A DNA stretch of 64,000 bases from assembly GCA_032173965.1 (NCBI GenBank), contig JAVUNC010000004.1, positions 58,713,501 to 58,777,500 of the forward strand, in the 5' to 3' direction. This stretch comes from Sitta carolinensis (lineage: Eukaryota > Chordata > Aves > Passeriformes > Sittidae). Positions within the stretch are counted from its first letter, which is position 1. Every line of letters starts with the position of its first letter. A model generated the notes under the pieces. The model made no database searches. It worked only from the letters and a program-made list of their open reading frames with translations, and was not told where the DNA came from. A program made the position numbers and the translations under genes. Shown one piece after another: positions 1-12,994 of the stretch.

Positions 1-1478
1 TAAGCAATATTTTTAATTTTATATAGTAAGTTAACAAAAATGAAGCAGGAATGATAAAAAATAGAGCATTTTTTAGTATTGAGATCTTAAATTGACTGTG
101 AAAATCAAGGTTGCAAACACTTTATATACTGAAAAATGCTGTTTAGAGGAGAGAGGGAAATAGACACAGTAAAACATAGAATATTTGGGAGGATATTTTC
201 TGAAGTTTAGAGTAAATACACTGATAACCTTCATTTCCTACTTGGAAAAATACATCTGGAATGGTAACATGGGCATCAGAGGGCACAAAGATACAGATAG
301 GGCTGAAGCAACTGTATTTTTCAGAAAGACATTCTCCTTATTAAGTGACATGAAGCACTTTCCCAGATGAGTGTCATGGTTGACAGAATTCAGCTGGAAG
401 TGTACTGTTGGGATTTAATAGACAGTAATTATTGGGAATTCAGAATATCTACTGCCTTCTAGAAAAAAGCCCATCTGATTAAAGGCTACTTTACAGAATG
501 ATTTTAGAAAGTGTTTCAGTCATGACCTGTTTGACATTAGTGAAATAACACACCACCCATAATGTGCAGCTCAGCAACTGAAACGTAATTCAACAAAAAG
601 CTAAGCAAGTAACTCCTGAGTCTTCAATCACTAAGCAAAAATTTGTGGCAGCGTGTATAATTGCAAATGCTGTGGAAAAATAATCAGAAAAAGTATGACA
701 CAAGGTGAATCTTTTGCCATTACAGTGTTTGGGTGAAGAATGGGAAATGATGGATTTAAAAGGCAGCTAGCTGTCTGCATGGCACTGCTACTCAGCTGGG
801 AGGTTGTTACTATAAAAGCCTTAATCCAGTAGGAAGAATGGGGCTAAGCTTCAACTTAATTCAGAAAATGAGCAGAATTAAAAAGGAAATGGATAGTGAA
901 TACCCAGGTTCTGAAATTACACTGCAGGTAATAAATGGCTCACATATAACTGCAGGATAAACCAAGCACCACACAGAAGCACATAGGCAGAAAAGACAAG
1001 ACTGATGGGGAATGGGATATTTCCATATTCTGAGTGCTAGTGATCAGTCATGTGCTGAAGAAAAATATATCCAGCCATGTGATGCTGCAAACAAACATTT
1101 TGAAGTATCCTTGGGGAAATATTTTAGGCAGCTAATCATATTTGTGATTAGTGTCACAGGCTTCTTCCTGTATTATGTGTTGGTTTACCATGTCCTTATG
1201 AAATACCAGTTTTTGCTAAGTTTCTGTAACACTCATCTCTTGTGAGCATGAAGTTTTCATACAGTAAGAAGGTTAATTGCCTGGGATAGTAAGCAGCAAG
1301 TCGGGATGCCTTGATGTGGAAGCACTGCCAGGCAGGCAGCTGTCATCAGGTGTGTTGCCTACTTCTGCACTGACCATGCCCCCCTGACATTTCCCTGCCA
1401 AAAGGCATACATCATCCCAGTGACCTCGAACCAACAGCTGACTCACATCAAAATAAAGCTGAAAATAAAGAAGTCAGC
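1..1478. other. Noncoding AT-rich stretch
   Basis: No gene or recognisable repeat is seen. Open frames are short (the longest are about 60-77 codons, at 185-370 and 1012-1245) and show no family resemblance or codon pattern. The last 200 bases before the LTR are slightly more GC-rich than the rest, but I cannot assign them to an element. Confidence 0.6.
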
Positions 1479-1776
1479 TGTTACTGTGACATAGATAGAA
1501 ACACACAGTAACGCACACAACAGGTGTTCAGGTAGAGAAGAAGAAAGGAAGAAGATTCTAGTTTATTGTTGACCTTGTATATATAAGTTTCTGGACAGTG
1601 ATCAGAGATTGGACAGAGAAGTTCCCACCTCTCCATCTCCACTGGTCACTTGAGAAGTCCATCAGGTGATATCTTTTACAAAGGAATGCAAACATGATTC
1701 TTGTTTATCTTACAATTCATGAGAACTGACTTTACTATACTAAAACAAATTAGAAGGTTTATTTTCAGGGACAACA
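1479..1776 (-). mobile_element. Solo LTR, ERVK-like endogenous retrovirus, minus strand
   Basis: This is a 298-bp element that reads TG...CA on the minus strand. It matches the plus-strand LTR at 36439-36731 along nearly its whole length. In the core (1562-1730 here, 36485-36653 there) I count 4 mismatches in 169 bases and no indels. The matching core contains a TATATATA motif and an AATAAA signal, the usual U3/R parts of an LTR. The flanks GTCAGC (1473-1478) and TCCAGC (1777-1782) agree at 4 of 6 positions, so the target duplication is decayed or not exact. No retroviral internal sequence lies on either side, so it is a solo LTR left by recombination between two LTRs. The ERVK-like call rests on the 6-bp duplication of its sister copy and is an inference. 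Confidence 0.85.
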
Positions 1777-1782
1777 TCCAGC

Positions 1783-3254
1783 CAAAACCAAGGTCATGGG
1801 GACCTAGGCAGGGTGGGCTCAGACACCTAACTCATACTTTGCTTACTGTGTGCCCACAGGGCAGCTTATGAGGGACTCTTGATTTACATTAACTTTAACT
1901 CTACGATTACGTGCTTTAAAATATGAAGTCTGATATTTTTGCTCCTTCTGCCTATATTGACAGGTATCTTCAATATTTTTTATACAGTGGGTATAACTCA
2001 AAGCAGGACCACCAGGATTTTTTTGTATCAGCTGATTTGAGACAGGCTGTAATAAACATCTGGAGTGCAGCTATTTTAAACCATAGCTGTCATTCAGCCA
2101 TAGTGGTCATGGCCACCTGACTAGACCTATAAGCCTCTAAGAGCCAACATTCCAATGGTTTCAGAAGATAATGGGATCTGCCTTCCAACTTCATGAACAT
2201 ATATTGTTATGTGAACTGGAAAAGTTCTGAGTTTTAACACTTAAGATCTAAACCAGTCCACTGACTTCTCTACATGTAATTTTAGGAAATGCCATGAGGC
2301 CTGTGAGTTAGAGATTTGAAGGCATGATGAGATCATGAGAGGGAATCAAGAGTATCAGTACATATCCAGTGATCGCTGAATCTTCTATCATCCTAAATCC
2401 AGCAAATACTGCACAGCTGATTCAGCCATACCTTGTGTCTTGGCTCTTGAAATTGTACTGCTGGTATCTCCCCAGCTGTCTCAATACCCCATGTTTATCA
2501 AGGCCCTCTGTGGTCTCTGCAGTCCATACAAAACCCAGCAGAGCACATAATTCCACATGTGTTGGAGTTTGAAACTTACTGTACCAGCCAAACTTTGTTA
2601 CAGAAAATAGGGTCAAGTTGATAGCATTCAATGCTAAAACAGCCCTAGGGAAATCCTTGACATGATTTACTGGTATGTCACTATTTTTCTTCTCTGCCTC
2701 CACTATAGCTGCCCATTAAGGCATGACCCCACACACTGATTCTAGGGAAAATTGAAACATTTACTGTTTCTTTGTATGTTTTCAACTCATTTTCTCCCTT
2801 CCTGTATTTCAGCAGGCATGTTGGCTTGCCTGTTCCCTGAAAGAATTCATAGGATTTTGCTTTGGATATATTTCTCCTCCTTCCTGATGTTCTCTGCCAT
2901 TGAGAGCTAATTTGCTGCTGGTCTGGAATAAGTAGAAGAAGGAAGGAAGACAAAATGAAAATATCCCTCAAGGAACTGACTGGTCTTTCACCATTTTTGC
3001 ACCATTCAGCAAATCTTTTATGACCTGACATTTGGGAGACACAAGCAAATGGTCCAAGGAACAGAGTGGGAATTGGATGACAACATTTATAAAGCATGTC
3101 ATAAAGAATGTCATAAATATTATTTCATTTCTTTTCAGTCCAGGATCTATCTGCTTAAATGGCTAAAGAGTAATTTTTTTTTCTTTTCAGAATACAATTT
3201 TGAAGTAAAACCTTGTAACTGGGGCAGTGTCATACTGTAAGAACAGGCCTTATG
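1783..3254. other. Noncoding stretch
   Basis: No gene is supported. The longest frame is 138 codons on the minus strand (2681-3097). It overlaps other open frames, has no recognisable domain and contains low-complexity Lys/Arg/Glu and Leu stretches. Near 3095-3120 there is a short imperfect direct repeat around the motif ATGTCATAAA. Nothing else stands out. Confidence 0.6.
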
Positions 3255-3354
3255 GATTTCCACACATTTCTACAGCTCTGAGCCCTTTCTGTTGAAAGGG
3301 ACTCCTTTTCTCTGAGTCCTTTTCTGTTGAAAGCTGTAGAAATGTGTGGAAATC
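3255..3354. repeat. Perfect 23-bp inverted repeat with nested repeats
   Basis: The arms at 3255-3277 and 3332-3354 are exact reverse complements over 23 bases, separated by a 54-base spacer. The spacer holds two near-identical copies of a unit starting CTGAG and ending TTGAAAG (3278 onward and 3312 onward). The first copy contains a small perfect hairpin with arms CCCTTTC and GAAAGGG. The layout is a stem with two subunits in its head. It could be a fold-back insertion, a template-switch product or a transcribed hairpin. I recognise no named element. Confidence 0.9.
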
Positions 3355-6300
3355 TGTGTTTACAAGCTACACCAACTATCCACTTGAAGAGGAACATATG
3401 CCCATATTTTCAACTCTTGATGCAAATACAAGACACAGGGAACCAGATGGACTGGACATATTACATACTATATTTGTAATATGTGTTTGTATCTATTCTA
3501 TGTGTTTATGTTGTTATTTATGCATATAACACCATTTCTTGCCATATACACATAAATATATGAACAATTCTTATACTTCATATACCTATTTTTTTCTCAT
3601 CATCTTTTAGAGGGTGTATTTTTTAACTTATGTCGTACAAGAAAGACATGGATAGACAAACATTTGTGGACAATATCATATTTTTGCAGCACATTGAAAT
3701 AAATCATTCTTCTTACATCCTCCAGTCTACACAGAATAGACAGAACAATCTCCTAACACAAATACTGAAATGTAGAAAATATGGGTTTATACAACATGTA
3801 CAGAATTGGTAATAGTGATGGAAGTGGATACAGGAAGCTCAGCTCATTATCAAACTGTTCTTCCTTCTCCAGCAAACTCATAATATTTTCTATCTTAGAT
3901 AATTGAATTCTGCCTAGCTTAGCTGCATGGGTCAAACCCAAGGAATTTCTGCATTTCATCATCAAACTTTAATGATATCTCTTAGACCTTCTCTGTTTAC
4001 TTTGTGTAGATCTTTGACTAATGCCATAGAAATGCCTGCTGGCTGTGGATTCTGGTAACAGAACTGCATACAGGACATCTAAAATATCTGAAAATTCATC
4101 CAATCTTATCCAATGCTCATTATGAACCTCACCAGTATCCTTCATTCTTTCTCTTAGATGTTATGCTGCAGCTTCTAGGGCCATAGTAATCATAACCTTG
4201 ATTAGCAAGATTATACACTGATATTGTGCACTTTTTGTGTATTTCTGTAATTATAACATCATCTGCATTTCCTCCGGGCAGGACATCTCCTTTCAAAGAT
4301 AATTTTCTCATGTGAATTCAGCAGGGACACAATGACCACTTATTTTCTCTGCAGTTACAGTAACCTTTTTTTAACTTTCTAATTTCTGATTTTCTGCATT
4401 CTACATTGCATACACATGGCCAGTTTCTTTTACATACTTCTATCCCCTCAGATGGTTAGAATTCAGGGTTGTAAAATAGTGCACTGCAATGTCAATGAAA
4501 TCCATTACAATTTCAGACTACGTAGTTCATGAAACAAGAAATCAGTGGTCAAGATGATCTCTTTTTCTTTAAAGACACTATGTCCCATCTGAAATAGAGA
4601 TTCCCTTTTTTCAGCAGGATACTTTATTTAGATTTATTTCAGCATTTCTCTTGAAAGAACCAGGCACTCACTTGTGATAGCTGGAAGTATTCCAGGAGAA
4701 TGGAATCAATCACCATCATCTGAGCCAAAAGGTACTGATATACTAAAAAAGCTCTTATCTTAAAATCTCTCTTATCTAAAATGTCACCTCTTGAGTTGTA
4801 CATTAATCACTGCATTCGAGATTATCAGAAGTATTTCTGGCCATGGTCTAACACTGATTCACCACAGAGATTTGCAGTGAGATTTTTTGCTTCCTGGCAC
4901 CTAAGTGGATAGAAACCATTCATGTGAGAATCTGCATCTACGATAATCTTAAATTAAAATTCCATTCAGTCCTGTATTTTAATATTTTAAATATTAATAA
5001 TTTTATGGGTTCCTGGGATTGAATAAAAATTATTTTATTTTTCACTCCCTCTGACAAGACACTTTAGGTAATACAAATCTGTAACAGTGATGCTCTGGCT
5101 TATCCAGTTCATCTTCCAATGCCTATTTCCTACCTTCTAAGAGGTGCTTCATCAATAAGGATTATGGAGAGACATTAGTAAAAAGTAAAATATAGAATCA
5201 CAGCAAGAGATTATTTGCATTCTTTCAGGCAAAATACTTTTATGAATAAATATTTTGAAAGGCTGCTGTCTACTTACCCTTCTCCCCATATCTCTATAAC
5301 TTTTTTCTCTTTTCCTCTCATGAATGTTACTGACATTTTAAAGGAACAGCACAACATAACACACAGTACATTTAGATTAATGAAGAAGGTTCCCATAGAA
5401 CAAAGAAAGTGCAGTAGACTGAGAATAAATGGAAGACTGGGACCAACAAATGCTAAATTTTGATTGAATTCTAAAAAATGGTACTATTGAATACAAATTA
5501 TCGAAGTGACATAAATGATGTTATAAAAATCTTCTTGCTTTATTAACACACAATTAAATAGAAAATGAGAAGGTATTCTATACTGACAGACAGGAGGATT
5601 AATCAGCAAAATATAATTTAATGATTTCCAAAAGCAAATTGTCAAGTTCCATTTTATCACACACTGGAGACCCTGTCATATGTGCTCTGACAGAAACAAG
5701 AGATTTCATCCTAAATAAAAATCACTCAAATACATTTGCTTGTTGACAGAGTAAACTTTATCCTGTACTGTAAAACAAATGCAGTAAGAAACTGCTAAGA
5801 GCAGCAGGGACACATTCCACTGGCAATTATGACAGAGCTGTACCACCAAGTTTCATTCCTGATACTCAGATTTCCATCTGGTACCTCTACCAGATGACAG
5901 CAGATAGCACTTGTGTGGCTGCAACAGCTAAATCTTGTTCAGAGCAACAGGTGTAACCACTGAAATGACTTTAAAAACACATCATGGCATGATGCCTTAC
6001 ATAGACCTTATCTACTGTAAGAAGCATATTCAGTGGTTTCCTTGAGAGTGTGATCCAAAGTAATAGCAGAGCTGTAGACAATCAGCTGAAACTGAACTTC
6101 AGTTCTAGTTTACTCAGGATCTGCTAACAGTATCCTAACTCAGTGACTTTAGTAGCTTTGTCCTCAAGAGAATGCAGCAGAGAGGAGAAAACCATGAGAT
6201 CTTTTTTGATTTTCATCTAAAGAAAATATTTCCATTGGTTCAAATATCATAGAGCTAGAGAAGAAAATAAGAAGAAAATTCTGTAACATTCAGAGTCCTG

Positions 6301-7067
6301 AAAGTTTACAGAAAGAATGAATATAAAGAGATTTATAACATTATGTCAGTACTGGTTAGCAGTAAATTAGATAGCAATTTTACTCTGTCTGTTAGGCCGA
6401 GAAAAATGAAGTCTGACCTTTTTCATCAAAATAAATAATATTGGTCTTGCCACAACAATCAAATCAATTTATTTTTAATTTTAATAATTAGAAGCTATAA
6501 TCAATCTATGAAAGGACTGGGTTATTTGGAAATAATATAGTTGACTTAAAAATTAGAAACATTTGATATTTCTCCTAATAGCTGCAATACTAGAACAGAA
6601 TACAGATCACAAAATTTGTGAAATTGGGATCCCATGCTTTGGATGTAATGTGTGTGTGTATATTCATAGACAGATAGATATGCTACTACAGGATGTGTTC
6701 CATCATCTCTGCATTTTTCATCATTGATCTGCTATTTTATCAGATAGTGATTTAAAAAACTTATGCCCCTCTTCATTATCTGCTTCAGATGGACTATCTG
6801 AAAAAAGGCTGTATTACCTACAAATGAGGTCATGCCACCCTTCTTCTGCTTTTCAAGACAATTTGAAAATGTATTTATAAATAGATTTAAATCGATTTTA
6901 AGGGCTCCAGCTGGTAACCTCTTACCACTGTGAAAGCTGTCTTTAACGAGGAGGATAGAAAATACTCTGATGTTCACTTCAACTTGTACCTTAGTTCCAA
7001 GGCCTATAAGGACATTTTTGTACAATAATAAACGAACCAGGATGTGTCATGAGCATGAGCACATGCA
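3355..7067. other. Noncoding AT-rich stretch
   Basis: Nothing assignable is seen in these 3.7 kb. Frames such as 5215-5463 (82 codons) and 6732-7025 on the minus strand (97 codons) have no known motif and sit in AT-rich DNA with frequent stops. A short TG run with a GATA-like motif is at about 6648-6680. No CR1 or LTR words were recognised. Confidence 0.55.
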
Positions 7068-7115
7068 CAAAGGGGACCCTCACTAAGTGAAGGTCTCCCC
7101 TGAGGGCCCCTTTTG
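7068..7115. repeat. Inverted repeat, hairpin 1 of a cluster
   Basis: The arms at 7068-7082 and 7101-7115 pair at 13 of 15 positions across an 18-base spacer. The arms are GC-rich (GGGG and CCCC cores), unlike the surrounding AT-rich DNA. It lies 2 bp upstream of the next hairpin. Confidence 0.8.
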
Positions 7116-7117
7116 CC

Positions 7118-7164
7118 ATCCTTGTGTTGGACTAGAGGGTACACAGGATGTGCAACACAAGGAT
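7118..7164. repeat. Inverted repeat, hairpin 2 of a cluster
   Basis: The arms at 7118-7129 and 7153-7164 (ATCCTTGTGTTG and its complement) are perfect over 12 bases with a 23-base spacer. A further exact 10-bp inverted pair (7133-7142 with 7265-7274) links the spacer of this hairpin to sequence beyond hairpin 3. If transcribed, the region could form an extended or pseudoknotted fold. Confidence 0.85.
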
Positions 7165-7230
7165 AGTAGGCTTCACTGCTATTACAGGTACATGACCTAT
7201 GAAAGTTTCCACAATGGTAATAACAAAACC

Positions 7231-7254
7231 TGCAAGCAAAAGGGTTTGCTTGCA
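7231..7254. repeat. Inverted repeat, hairpin 3 of a cluster
   Basis: A perfect 10-bp stem (TGCAAGCAAA with its complement) closes a 4-base AGGG loop. It lies between the arms of the longer 7133-7142 / 7265-7274 inverted pair, so it is nested in that fold. Confidence 0.85.
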
Positions 7255-7332
7255 AAATGTGGTAGTACCCTCTATCCTGCACTTTTAACACATATTGAAA
7301 AGATGGGAAAAGTTATTTCCTATTCCTAAGAG

Positions 7333-7365
7333 TTATTTTCCTCTCTCCAGGAGAGAGGAAAATAA
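7333..7365. repeat. Inverted repeat, hairpin 4 of a cluster
   Basis: A perfect 15-bp stem (7333-7347 with 7351-7365) has only 3 bases between the arms. One arm is pyrimidine-rich and the other purine-rich. It is the tightest long palindrome I found in the window and could extrude as a cruciform. Confidence 0.9.
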
Positions 7366-10300
7366 AGAGAGCATTTAATAATATGTGCAGAGACTCTAAA
7401 GGAAAAGTGTTAGTGGAGGGAGCTGAGTGCTGTCAAACTGATTGATGGAAAATAGATGACTTCATAGAGCTTCTGAACTTTATCATGACACACACTTGAC
7501 CCCAGAAGCACTTATATAAAACCTCTGTTAAGCCTAGATGAGATTTTATCCTTGCAGAAAAACAAGTCAAATGTTTCAATGTAGTAATAAAACAGCTAAT
7601 GATGGACATTTGTGACTATTGCCACATGCTCCACAGCATTTTATTGGTCTGTCCAACATAGCACTTGCCCCAACTACCTAGTAATATGTCAGTGTGGCAA
7701 ATCTGAAGAAAGGTAGGATTAGGCAACCTAAATTCATAATAAATTTTTATAATATTTAAATTTATAATACTTAGCACATTGGGCAATGAAAAAAAACAAC
7801 TATCCTTTTCCACAAAAGCACATGAAAGGTTAAGCAGATACTGCCTCTGGAACTTTTCCACACTCTTAAAAAATAGATCTGGATCTGATTCATACAAGTG
7901 CAGAAGCTTCACCTGATTTTAAAAAGTCCAATGATTTAAAAATTCAACTGAGAAAATATCGTAACACATTTTCAAAACAAATGTTGCCAGTTCCTCTGGC
8001 TGAACACATACATGGACTCCAGAGAAGCCTTCCCATAGTAAACTTTGCTGCTTTTGAATTGCAACTCTGTTCATGGCAGAAACCTCCCTCTCTTCCCTTT
8101 CTCTGCTGACAGGACAGCATCTATTAAAAGGACACTGATTAGCCCCCATGTGTGATGAATAAAGTAAGAGTCTAAAGGACACCTTTCAAAAGTAACTTTT
8201 TCTTTCATAGCTATCATTCTCCATTCCTTCTTTTTGCTACCCATTCTCAAGTCTGTCAAAACAGGAGATGTGTCCTTATGTACATGTTCAGATGTCCTAA
8301 ATTAAGTGACCTTTATGCACAGGATGATCAATGTGCCTCCAGTGCATGCATCTTCTCTAACAAAGGCAAATACACTGAATTAGGAAGGCTCTTTAATTCT
8401 ATGCAAGGCTGTCAAATAAAGGCATTCATAACCTCCTGTGAATGAAGCAATCTTCTGCCCATATACAGAAGATGAAGTAGGCCCTCTTCATATCCCTCCT
8501 CCCTCCAAGGAACTTTTGTTTTTTAGAACGTACTCCGATCTTCTCCCTGAACCACAGTTCTTTCTGCTTAACCATGACACTCTTAAAAAAGAGCATGTAG
8601 ACACTGCAATTCCATCTCTACTTTTTTATTTATTGCCTTTGTCTTTCTAAATTATATATATTTTCTTTCAGTCAGAAATGAGGCTTTATTACCAACTCAT
8701 CTCTTATAAATAGAAACCCTGCTATATGTAGAAGACTTAATCACTAAAGTTCCCAACAGAGTGCTTTATATTTATAAAAATAGCATTCTTTTAGTTCCTG
8801 TCTCATTTAATTGTAAATAAAATTAGTATGCATTACCTCTTAAACATTTGATTTAGTTGAACATGCACAGTTTCAATAACCAAAAGTTAATGTATTTTTT
8901 ATATTCTTTTGCTGTCTTTACTCATTACTTTTTGTATTACAGTTGGCACAGCTTCTTCTGAAACAACATGAGCTTTATCTGGCAGCCACTCATCAAGCAT
9001 TGGCATTCTTATTACTCAGGAGGCTCTGGCACAGTAGCAGATAGAATTTGGGTGATTAGTCAGTGTTGTAAAGATGAGAGTAAAATTAAGAAACAATAAG
9101 TGCAACATTAACATTGTTAGGCTTAGAGAGAAAGAAAAAAATATTACCGAAGCTCCTGGGAAAAAATGACATTGTTCTCAATCAAACTGGAAGTTATAAA
9201 ACTAATTAGTTTTGATTCACGATGAGCAAAGGCTTTTTGTGTTCAAGGACATTTTTAGAGAGGCTTCTCCTGTGTGTACTTACCAGAAAATAAATTCTGA
9301 CCTTTGTTTTACTTAAAATTTCTAAGAAGTTAACTGGTGCTTGTTATACCTTCCCATTTACTTATGGAAATTTCAGGCTGGTTGTATATGTAAATGGTTA
9401 AAATCCAAGCCTAGCCGCAAGAAGACAATCAACTAAGCTAGGAGAGTTCACCCCGAGTCAAGTTCACTTTCAGACAAGTGTGTTGCATAAAGTGATGCAA
9501 TGAATTTTTTATCAGAGGATCACAGAGATTTCATTATATTGACCAGGCTAATAAGCCTAAATTTTGTACCAGCATGCTGCATTTCACAGAAATACTATCT
9601 ATGATCATGTTGATCCAGCACAGATTATTAAAAGTAGAGGTAAGATCTTAGATTAATTGTAAAAGTTTCAAGGCAGAATCAAACGGATAGTGTGTCAATC
9701 TGCTAAAATTTTAAAAGTTTGTAGACATATAAAAATAAATAGAAGGTGAATGAGAGGGGAAGATTAGAAAAGATCAGATTCTGAAAGTTTTATCTGATTG
9801 GCGTAGCAGCAGCTTCATGACATTATTCACACAGTGTAACACAAAAGATCACCAAATCTCCACAGGAGATGGAGAAGTCAATAAGGGAAGAAATACATGA
9901 CATGAAAAGGTCTCCACTCAATTACAAAGTGTAGGAGTTGTAAGAGTAATGAAAACTCATGAGAAAGGCCTAAGTTTTGTCACAACTACAAGGTGATATA
10001 AATGTGAGATATTTTATTAATAACCTGAAGGATCCCCTTACAAAGAGGACATACCAAGGAGAGAGAACATTTAGTTTTACTTGTAGGTCTCTTCTCCCAC
10101 TATTTCAACCTCAAGGTTGAATACAGAAAGTGGAAAGTAGAATAGGTTACATAAAACTTACAGATAAATACTGTGTACATACAGAGACAAATCAAACAGG
10201 CTAAGGACAAACTGATGTCCATCTCAGAGGTGGTATTTAGGATATCAAGAAATATTTACATGTACTAGGGAAAAAATTACCTAACATGGAAGAAAATCTA

Positions 10301-11139
10301 TAAAAATGTGTCATGAAAAATGGAAGATTGAAAATAAACTTTAGATAGTTCCTTAAAGAGAATTTTTGGCTTAGGGTAAATAAACACAGGTTGGAGATTT
10401 CAGATGGAAGTGAAATGTTTCAGATTCTCTGGGTGCAATATCAGGAAAATTAAAGGAGAAGTGAACTAATCTCAGAGCTGTTCAAAGTTACCATCAACAT
10501 AATGGAAGAAAGGTGAGGTAACAAACAAGAAGATAACAAAGGGAACTTTGCATTGAAAAAAAAAAAAAAAAAAAAATAGGACAAAAGTAGATAAGAACTA
10601 CAAATCAGCCAATTTACTTAAACTCAGAGAAAAATACAAATAATGAAAGAGAATTACTGTCACTAACCAAAATAAAACTGGAGGTCTAAAAATCCAGAGA
10701 GAGGACAAAAAGAAATTGCTTGATAAACCTGATGATTTTTGTCAACAGAAAAGCTACTTTGAAAGGAGTAAAAAGAATGTAGTATATTTTTCCTTTCATA
10801 CCTTTGGCCCAATCCTTATTATTCCAGTATCAAGCTAGGATAATATGCAATCAATTCCATAACTACAGAAAGGATACAGGTTCCATAGTTATGTTGAAAA
10901 ATGATCATATATATAACTCTTTAGCAAAATTGAAGCACAGATCAATTGAGTTTGTACAGGTTCACTCCAAAATCTTCAACAATTTCATTACATCCTAAAG
11001 AATAAATTACTGCTTTAGCAGATGACTTAATTTTTGAAAACATGGGAGGTATATTAGAGGGTAATTTGCTCATAAGGAAGTTAAAAAGTAACCTAAATAC
11101 TCTGCTATTTGCTAGGTGCAAGTAAAGTATCTTTGCAGG
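7366..11139. other. Noncoding stretch, possibly old retroposon debris toward its right end
   Basis: No gene is supported. The longest open frames are 98 codons or less. From about 9600 to 11100 the plus strand is visibly purine- and A-rich, as in the sense strand of a decayed LINE. This leads directly into the recognisable CR1 at 11140, so part of it may be older CR1 body, but I could not match it. A poly-A tract lies at 10556-10576. Confidence 0.45.
10556..10576 (+). repeat. Poly-A tract, 21 bases
   Basis: An uninterrupted run of 21 A. No AATAAA signal lies in the usual position just upstream, so I do not read it as the tail of a processed transcript. Confidence 0.9.
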
Positions 11140-11805
11140 TACAGTCAGCAACACAAATAAAAGGAACATTGCAAACATTGCAAAGGCAAAGGATCTTGGT
11201 AATTTCTGACCACAAGTTAAACACATCAATAATGACCTAGCAAGAAAGGTAAATATTGTTTCAGAGTGTAAAGAGAAGTGTAATTTACAATTTCATGAAG
11301 CAATACCCTTTCACTTGGTTTAATATTGGTAAGGTCTCAGCTTGAGAACCATGTTCTGCACTTTAAAAACATTCACCATTTGGAGAGTGCCTAGAAGAGA
11401 GCAACGAGAGTGATCTGGAGCTTCTAAATATGAGCTAGGGACAATGACTGAAGGAAGGAGCAGGTAAATCTAAGCAAGAGAAGGAGACCTTGAGTGAACA
11501 CAAAATCTCAGTAAAGATAAATATCTGCTGCAAACAGGAATAAAGTTATCTGTTTTCACTGTGCAGCTTGAATGTAGTCTGAAATAGCAAAGAAAAACAT
11601 AAGAGAAACCTTTCTAATTGTGCCAGTGATATAATATTTGAATAAAGAAGTGATGGGCTTTGTGGAGTAATAAGCACAGCAGATCTTTAAAAGCATGTTA
11701 GGCAAACTACCAGAAACAAAAGGCAATGTTAATGCCTTGCAACATGACAGAGTAGTTGAAACTCCAAAGTTCCTTTTCTGTCAAATGTTCTATGATGCCA
11801 TGAAT
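11140..11805 (+). mobile_element. Degraded CR1 LINE fragment, 3' region, plus strand
   Basis: CR1 is the dominant LINE of birds and reptiles, and copies are usually 5'-truncated. Here the order of recognisable CR1 3'-region words is kept along the plus strand. A GGTAAGGTCTCAGCTTGAG block (about 11330) comes first, then GCCTAGAAGAGAGCAACGAG (about 11391). Next are GAGAAGGAGACCTTGAG (about 11478), AAACCTTTCTAATTGTG (about 11606) and AGGCAAACTACCAG (about 11700). The fragment closes with TTCCTTTTCTGTCAAATGTT and a TTCTATGATG end. The copy is heavily diverged and has no open reverse transcriptase frame. The left limit is uncertain because older sequence upstream may belong to it. Confidence 0.8.
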
Positions 11806-12994
11806 GCATGTAATACAGAATAAGAGTAATAAGAGTACTTAAACAGAGGAAGATTAACTCTCTCATATTGGTTTGAATTATATATTAGCCATTTCACACA
11901 TTGAGATAACTTTTGCTAGCCATTTGTAATTTCTCTTGACCTATTCAGTATATCAACAAGCCGTGAGCTTGCAACTAAAAGCATGGGCTTATATTTTTTC
12001 CTTTTGGTTATCAAGTGAAACATAACATAGCTTAACAACGATGATGTTTTCTCAGTCTTAAACATGCATTTAACCTCCAAGACTCAAGAAGTTAGGGGGT
12101 TTTATTTCAATATATTATACATATAGCAGTAAATTTATTTCTGTGCTCATCAAAATATATAAGATTCAAGCCATTTTTCATCAAATGAAGCAAACTGTGA
12201 CAGAGTATGTGGCAGTAACATTATTCAGAAAAAACAAACTATTCCTTTGATTAAGTGGAACATTCTAATACCTGAACTAAATTATTGATGAAAAATGGAC
12301 TTGTAGTCTCCAGTGTATCACAGGATGTTAAAGGGATCCAAGAGGACTGAGTAGAAGTTTTATTCAGGCTGTAAAATCAATGCTCAGAGTAATTTGTACA
12401 AGCATAAATATCTGACTCATTTGCTGAGCTCCTAGAGTCATAAGTCAAGGTTTTGCACCATTTTACTTGCACTTTGAAGACAAAATAGGTTTTGTGATTT
12501 TGACAACTCCATGAGGGGGAATAATAGCTTTCTGAAAATAATGCATATATTTACAAATGCACTAGGAGTTTAAAATATGACCAGCAAGTTTGTCACCATT
12601 CTTTAATTCCCAATTTGTAAGCTCTTTTAAACACTGGAAATCATTATTTAGAAAAGTACATAACCTAAAATTTGCTGCTTGTGACACTACTTATGAAAAT
12701 ACAGACTTCCAGTGGATGCCATGAAGAGGACAGGTATAAAAACCTGGCTTCTAAGAAAAATGTGTTCTGCAAACTAATAGGAAGTGTTTGGATGTCATTC
12801 TCATTAGCTTGAACAGCAATTACACCTATGACACACAGAGTAGAGAAGAGACAACACCACCAGTATTTTTGCTCAGCACACACAGTATCAATTTATCTTA
12901 CACTGGTCATTACCTCTTTTGATGTTGAAAGTTCTATTAAAAATAAAGGCAATGCATTGTGTATTCAGCAATTTGATGTGATACATTAAGTAGT
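11806..12994. other. Noncoding stretch between two CR1 fragments
   Basis: AT-rich, with no gene and no recognised repeat. The longest frame is about 72 codons (12665-12883, minus strand) and has no motif. Confidence 0.55.
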
